Below, in pieces: positions 57,701-64,000 of a stretch of 64,000 bases of DNA. Origin of the DNA: Trichosphaerium sp. ATCC 40318 (taxonomy: Eukaryota; Discosea; Flabellinia; Trichosidae); assembly GCA_038496445.1 (NCBI GenBank), contig JALMLS010000334.1:186001-250000 (forward strand), given 5' to 3'. The notes beneath the pieces were generated by a model. The model saw only the letters and a list, made by a program, of their open reading frames with translations, made no database searches and had not been told where the DNA came from. The position numbers were made by a program, and so were the translations under genes. The first letter of the stretch is position 1, and each line of letters starts with the position of its first letter.

Positions 57701-60700
57701 CGCTCAGAGTTCTATCCATTAAGTCCAACGCGATGAATAGAGGTCTCGCTCAAATTGCTGAGTTAATAGGTATTGATTGGCATCTTCTTGGCTCGTTCCT
57801 GTGTCTTATCCCAATTAGGCATGAACAGGTACTTGACGCACGTGGAACTATCCGATAATTTGATTGAGTCACGTGAGATGAAAGCTCTTGCACAGGCACT
57901 TTCCTATAACTTATCTCTTCAGTATTTGAACGTTGGTCGCATAACAGGTTGATTATTCTACCGGTCTTGACATGTGTTTCTAACTTGCCATTAAAGGGAA
58001 AGCAGTAATGATTATGAAGAAAGCCATAGAGAGTAATTATTGCATAGAACGTGTTGATCCTATTGTATATTATCGATCCAATAGAATATACCACGATAAC
58101 AAAACCAAGTTGAACCTAAGGTGCGTTTCTTTGTTTTAAGACTATTATTACCTTTCCTTTCCTGGATTGCAAATAAAAAAGAGTATATGTTGGCTGAAAT
58201 ACACCTAGCTTTGATGAACAGCGTATGGTAGAGCGCAAGCTATTTTCTCATGAACATGATTTAACACATTTGGTGCTTGTCAAGTGCGGTATCCCATCAA
58301 TACCTGCATGGTTGGAAAATTTTGAGAATTTGACTTTATTGGTTTTGAGAGGGTACTACAATATTTGTTTTTTGCCGCTTGGCTTATTAATACTTTAAAG
58401 GAACAACGTTAAACACATTTTTGATGCAGTATTCCCGCCAGCTCTTGAACATCTTGACTTAAGGTACTGTTTGTGTATCTGCCCTATAACTTATTAGCGT
58501 TCAAATAGCCACAATCAGCTTACTCGACTACCGCCTCCCTGCTTGATGCATCTGACAAAGTTGAAGCATTTGAATCTAAGTTACAATGAATTGGTTGTAA
58601 TTCCAGCAAATATTGCAGATCTCAAAGCACTCAAAGTCCTTCTACTCCGACACAACAAAATTGAGTTTTTGCCAAACCAGCTCACGAAAATGTCTCTCCT
58701 TGAAGTCTTGGACTTGAAAGAGAACACCCTATCAGCTGTTACATTATCAGGCGGACAAGGTGCAGCTGGAAAACGATACGAAGGAGCTTCAATACGAGGT
58801 CTGTATGCATTTCTTAGTCAGATTGCGACCAAAGCTGTCAAAAAGCTATTGCGTGTCAAGCTCATGTTCGTTGGTGATGGAAATGTTGGAAAGACTAGCT
58901 TGATTAACTATTTCGCAACGAATAAATTAAAGACGAACCACGAAGAATATAACACAGCAACAGATGGTATTGATATTTCTCAAGTCGAAGTAGATGGTGT
59001 CATATTTGATTGTTGGGATTTCGCAGGGTACAAATTCTCTTTTTCTTGGTAAACATAATGGTCCGTGACTAACCTTTTATCAACAGACAGACATTGTATT
59101 ATACTACACACCAATTTTTCTTGTCGTCCAAGGCCATTTACGTCGTAAGTTTTTGTTTCTCTTCAAGTTTCAAAAAGTTAACCATTCACGTGACAGGTTG
59201 TGTTTAAGTTGACGGACCCTGACTTGTCCAAGGTTGAGTACTGGCTTAAATCTATCAAATTACGTGCTGCTGCTCATGCGAGTCATAAACCAATGATAGT
59301 ACTGGTTGGCACACACGTGGATGATAAGAAATGCACAAAAAAACATGTGGACGAATACATTCGTAAGGTAAAGGCTAATTTCAAAAAGTACAACTTCCTG
59401 GATATTTTCGTTGTGAGGTTCGTATTCTTTGCATCCATTTTTTTTACGCTGACATTTGTTTAAAGCAACCACAAAACCAGAAAAAAGTCGAACATGAATC
59501 AAATTACAAATCTAAAAGCTTATATCCGAGAAGTCGCTTTTGAGAAGCGGTTAGTTGGTAAATCCATTCCAAGCAACTACTTTGAGCTCATTGAGGTACA
59601 TTCAACATTTATTGCATTCGAATTTAGGACCTATTTGTGCACGTGTTGTAACTGAACCACTTTCAAGGGAATAACTAAAATCCGAACAAACGCAAAAGCG
59701 ATTATTACAGCTCAGAATGAAAAGGAATCCCTGAGTAACGCGCCAAGTAGTTCTAATCAACCATTCATGTCAATGGCGGATTTTAAGCAAGTACTAACAG
59801 GCTATGCTATCGACGAGATGGAGGATTGCATCACCTCTCTTCATGCAATGGGATTTATAGTACATTTTATGGATGACAGAGGTACGCATTACATCTCTAA
59901 TGTACCCAAATGTCAATGACTATTCGATAGTGTTGCGTGATATCATATTTTTTGATCCTCAGTTCTTGACAAACCTCATGTCTTCTTTCGTATCCCTCAC
60001 AAACAGATTCGTTGAGGGAGTCCTCGATAGTACATCTGTCCCTATTATACTGAAGAAATACCCACAGCACCTTCACAATATATTTATAGAGCTCCTCACC
60101 AAGTTTGAAGTTACGTATCCGATGGGTGATGGCAGAATTCTTGTGCCATGCATGCTTGCTGCTGAAATACCTAAAGCTACCAAGGAGCCATTACAAATGC
60201 GCTTCATTTTGCCGCCAACGAACAAGTACGCTAACTCCCTTACTTACTTTGTGGTAACCAATTTTATAAGAAAACAATATGGTCGCATCTACAAGTTCCA
60301 ATTTCTTCCTTTTGGTTTTACTGATAGACTGATAATCCGTATTCTCAACATTCGTGGTCTTAAGCACAGGAAATTATGGAGGAATGGCATCCACGTGGTG
60401 CTTGATGATCAAGAAGGACTCCTTATTTACGATACAACACGGTATAAATTAACAGTGACAGTACACACCCCTGGACCGTAAGTGTTTACTTTGGATTCCT
60501 GATTGTACTTACCAACTTTGTGATTGTAGTACAACGCTCTTCGTTCAGTTGATGCTTGCTATTTCGTCTTTGTTGGAGGTGTTCTACCATGGTATGTCAC
60601 ACCTCGTCACCAAGAAGATTCCAACAACCTATATACTCAGTAGAAACCCGTAAGATGCTCGCTTTCTTTATTTGTTCCGATTGTTCTAATTCAGCCTAGA

Positions 60701-63700
60701 CAAACTGATAAGTCGTTTGTAAGCTACGATGAAGTAGTAAAAGCGTTTATTAGTGGTAAAACTACAGTTGAGAGTGGCGTCGTTCCTCTTCAAATCCACC
60801 AACTTGCCCCAGACGTATGTTTTTCAGCATTGCCTATCATCGATGGTATTGCCACTGGGCGAAAACTTGGTGAGGGTGGATTCGCTATTGTGTATAAAGG
60901 CATGTGGGAAGGCCACGAGGTAGCTATTAAAAAGATCAAGCGAAAAGGATCAGGCTCTGGGAGCACCTTAGAGGAGTTCAAGTCCTTTTCTCACGAGGTT
61001 TACTTAATGAGGTATGACTATCCCATTCCTGTGTTGTGCAGCTATACTAACACGTAATGTAGTAAAATGAAGCACGAAAACTTGGTCAGACTCTACGGCG
61101 TAACCTTAAATCCGTTGTGCATGATACAGGTAATTACTTTGTCATCATAATCCAATTTTGTATTGATTCTTTCCTCAAGGAGTTTGTTCACAACGGATCG
61201 TTGGATCATCACCTACATAACAGCAAACTATCTGATGATGATTTCTCATGGAGACTTCGTAAGAAGATAGCCTTTGATATGGCTAAGGGTCTTCGATATC
61301 TACAAAACTTACATCCACCAGTACGTTGAATCAACCTAACATCAAATTTATTTGATTGTCCTAACACGTGATCTTCAAGGTCATTCATAGGGATCTCCGA
61401 AGCCCAAATATATTTGTATGCACTTAATCTCTATTCTATTTTTTCATTGACAGCGCTTTTTCTTTAGATAGAATCATTGTCTCTTGATGCACCTGTCAAC
61501 GCAAAAGTTGGAGATTTTGGTCTGTCACAGCAAGCTCATCCTGCGCTAAGCGAGATTTTGAGTACATGGCAATGGCTAGCTCCTGAAGTTTTCGATAGTC
61601 ATTCTCGTCAATACAACGAAGCGAGCGACTTGTACTCCTACGGCGTAGTTTGTTGGGAATTGGCTTCCAGATCATTCCCTTTCACTGAGTTTTCACAATT
61701 TCTGTCAGTGAGGGAAGAGACGTTATCTGCTGAACAACTTTCTGATCCTGCTCTTGTTGATCAACTTAAGCTACAAGGATGGGAGATTGATGGTAACAAG
61801 GCCGTGTTACAAGGTAACCTCTTATTTATTTCGAAAAGATTGAAAAGATCTTTTTTGTTGTGAATCGTGTTTGCTGATATTAATAATCTCAGAGTTCAAA
61901 CAACAAAACGTGAAACGTGCTATTATTTCTGAAGATTTAAGACCTACAATACCCAAAGACACGCCAGGGTTTTTTAAAGATATTATACGCCAATGGCACG
62001 TGGCTTTAACAAAACAATAATTCCATTACTACAACGTCTAACAACCTCTCTACAGCTGGACCAAGCGACCACAGAGTAGACCAAAACCAGATGAAGTTGT
62101 AGAAATATTAGCTAAGGAGCTTGGTATATCAGCAGCGGATAGACGTAAATCTCAAAATGGTGGCCTATCTCGCGTGATACAGACGAAAAAAAGTATGTAC
62201 TGCCATTCTTGTATTAGTTGTACTCATTCACTTTGTTATAGCCAATACACAGCTGTTGTCACGATGTGCTGTGTTAACTCCAACTTCCCGCGTTAGTAGT
62301 TGTGTTTTCCTCGAGCGCACAGAGCAACTATGGTAAGTGAAGCCTTTTTTGAGTTGTTCTTCCCTTACATGATTTTGTTTCAGGCTGGGTTGCGATGACG
62401 GTAGAGTGTATATAATGGACACGAAGCATGGATCTACTAAAACAACGCTCTCTGGGCACAAATGTCCAGTGACTAAACTCAAATCAGCCGGCGCTACAAT
62501 TTGGAGTGCTGATGAATCTGGGACATTAATCTTGTGGGACGGCTATGTAAGTAAAAATTTTCCTTGTAGTGTTTGCTTTCCCTGACAAAATGAACCCTTT
62601 AGAACCATCACATGAAAAACACGTACTGTATACACGAAGCAGCAATTACGGATTTCTTTTTCACAACAGACCCTCAAGGCAAGCGCCACCTTTGGAGTTC
62701 GGATACTCAAGGTGTCCTGATTATTACAAAGTTGTTAGATGTAAGTTTCTTTTTAAACTCTCAGAGACCAGTTTTACATCCATTAACCAAACTCTAAGAA
62801 ATCCTCCCACGAGCGAGTGAATTGCCTGAAATTCAGAAAGAGTATTGCTGCTATGGTCATACAGGAGAAAAACGTACACTGTGGTTTTTTTTTGTTGACA
62901 GTTTTGTTTATTTCTTTTTAGTTGTGGGTTGCATCACACAAAGATATCTTTGTCTATGACTGTGAGAGTCTTAGAGAAGCATCGTCTTTCCGACCATTTC
63001 CTTCAGGGCCTGTAACAAGTATCATTTCTGTAGGCCAGTACATTTGGGTTGGTGGCGCAACAATCAAGATTTATGATGCAATGGCCAAGCTTGTGAGGAC
63101 TCTGGACGGACATGGCGGTCCAGTCTCATACATGCATAAAGTAGTCGTAAACGGCGGGCGTGTAACTGTATGGACAGGGTCAGAGGATAGCACCATACTC
63201 GTATGGGACGCAGGCGTACGTACCAACCTACAAAAAGATTTTATTTTATTGTAAAATGGGTTACACCAAAACTAAAATTTCATCTAGAACTACGAATGTT
63301 TACAACTCCTGAACAAACACAACGATAAGATAACTTGTATCGATAACGGTGGCAGGCACGTGTTTATAAAAATAAGTAATAATTTTTGCTTACCATACTT
63401 AAAGTGCATCTCGTGTGGCTTCTGTTAGTTGGAAGGATCTAGCAGTGTCTATTTGGGAGTACAACCAAGCGGTGGTCAACACTTTGCGAAAGCCAAGCAC
63501 AGAAGTTGTACACGATAACAGTGCGTATTCATTCACCTGGTTTAGTATTTAACACGTGTCTATAGAATTACGAGAATTCACACCACCATCATCCAAGGTC
63601 TCCAGTATATCTCGTATACAGGCAAAGGGTAAAGAAATAAGAGAAACAATTGTTACTGGAATCAGTAAGACCAAGCAAAGTGCTCCAAGTGCGTTAGATA

Positions 63701-64000
63701 AAAAGTGTTTGTACGCTTGTTTTTCGCTGATTTAAAACAACAGAATCGCCAACGTCTCCTACTCCAGAGACTCGCATGGCCTTTACCGAAGAAGATCCAC
63801 TACGTGCAAGCAAGGAAGAAATGAGAAACGAGTTGAAGAGCGTCTTGCTGGCATCGAACAATAGTGCAAGTAACAGTTGGCACGCTTCGCCAAACGGCAG
63901 GAAGCATTCAAGGAATATATTCCCAAAACGTGATGAAGAGGAGAGTTCAGGCTCAAAACAAGGATTCACAAAGAATTATTTCAGTCGCAAAAATAATAAC
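54773..64000 (+). CDS. LRRK-like ROCO protein: TPR - LRR - Roc - COR - kinase - WD40 (runs off the right edge)
   Basis: Giant GTPase-kinase. ATG 54773 (MNDVQSQYAGKRYDAVSSA). TPR repeats to about 56160 (EAYMYRGKVHFQKKHYKQAI; RGNIYRHSGKYNKALKDLNK) join through a GTACGTT...TAATAG intron in frame (GGENQVIKRLMHNTI) to leucine-rich repeats of the RI/NLR type and then the short type (LTKLKHLNLSYNELVVIPAN). Roc GTPase: VKLMFVGDGNVGKTSLINYF, DCWDFAGQTLYY and VGTHVDDKKC. COR: about 59480-60650. Kinase: KLGEGGFAIVYKGMWEGHE, VAIKKIKRK, VIHRDLRSPNIF, GDFGLSQQ, TWQWLAPEVF and a closing CWTKRPRPKPDEVV. WD40 blades follow from about 62250 (LSGHKCPVTKLKSAGATIWS; VWTGSEDSTILVWDAG). The last exons are Ser-rich and still open at 64000. 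The key G and kinase residues are all present, so both enzymes should work. Confidence 0.9.

Noticed and set aside
1-64000. tRNA genes, CRISPR arrays, transposons or viral insertions
   Set aside because: No convincing tRNA B-box with a cloverleaf, no regularly spaced repeats, and no reverse transcriptase, transposase or integrase motifs were seen on either strand.

Overview
This is a window of a nuclear genome from a microbial eukaryote. Almost every gene is cut by many short introns of about 40-70 bases, with GT-AG ends and a preferred donor GTACG. Intergenic gaps are short and AT-rich, with long A and T runs. The proteins point to an actin-motile, aerobic protist: a WASP-type Arp2/3 activator, a RasGEF, a STE20 kinase, a receptor with an HRDLAARN kinase loop, a ROCO/LRRK-like giant, pyruvate dehydrogenase kinase and a fungal-type MscS channel. 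I cannot name the lineage; an amoebozoan-like or early opisthokont-like cell would fit. I see no tRNA, CRISPR array or recognisable transposon.

Layout. 1-5,400 (minus strand): start of a secreted N-acetylglucosamine-6-sulfatase-like enzyme, the ribosome-biogenesis factor NOC4 with an RGG tail, and a basic unknown protein. 5,400-7,640: gene-poor, with one degraded or unresolved coding stretch. 7,638-9,718 (-): homoserine O-acetyltransferase. 9,947-15,611 (+): a glucokinase-regulator-like double-SIS protein and an MscS-like channel. 15,723-17,622 (-): an unknown small gene and a secreted protein built of about 21-residue G-x-D repeats. 17,623-19,340: mostly empty, with a possible Pol III RNA and a small unknown gene. 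19,499-21,304 (-): pyruvate dehydrogenase kinase. 22,715-25,713 (+): RasGEF.

26,132-28,333 (-): a NIT2-type omega-amidase and a TTC9-like TPR protein. 28,447-34,315 (+): OSR1/fray-like kinase, a small probable membrane protein, and a PH/coiled-coil protein. 34,559-40,299 (-): receptor kinase and an unknown helical protein. 40,405-44,438 (+): WASP-like protein. 45,109-48,244 (+): a probable PX + EHD/dynamin-like GTPase fusion. 48,465-52,399 (-): NAD kinase and fumarylacetoacetase. 52,638-53,799 (+): a nuclear-looking unknown protein. 54,773 to the end (+): a TPR-LRR-Roc-COR-kinase-WD40 ROCO protein that runs off the window.

The metabolic genes (MET2-type acetyltransferase, FAH, NIT2, NAD kinase, PDK) are ordinary housekeeping functions. 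The most unusual content is in the signalling and cytoskeletal genes, which join known domains in orders I do not recognise, and in two genome-wide signals: a strong excess of CACGTG, and GTACG splice donors. All gene models are my own manual splice joins: conserved cores are secure, while small exons and some start codons are provisional.
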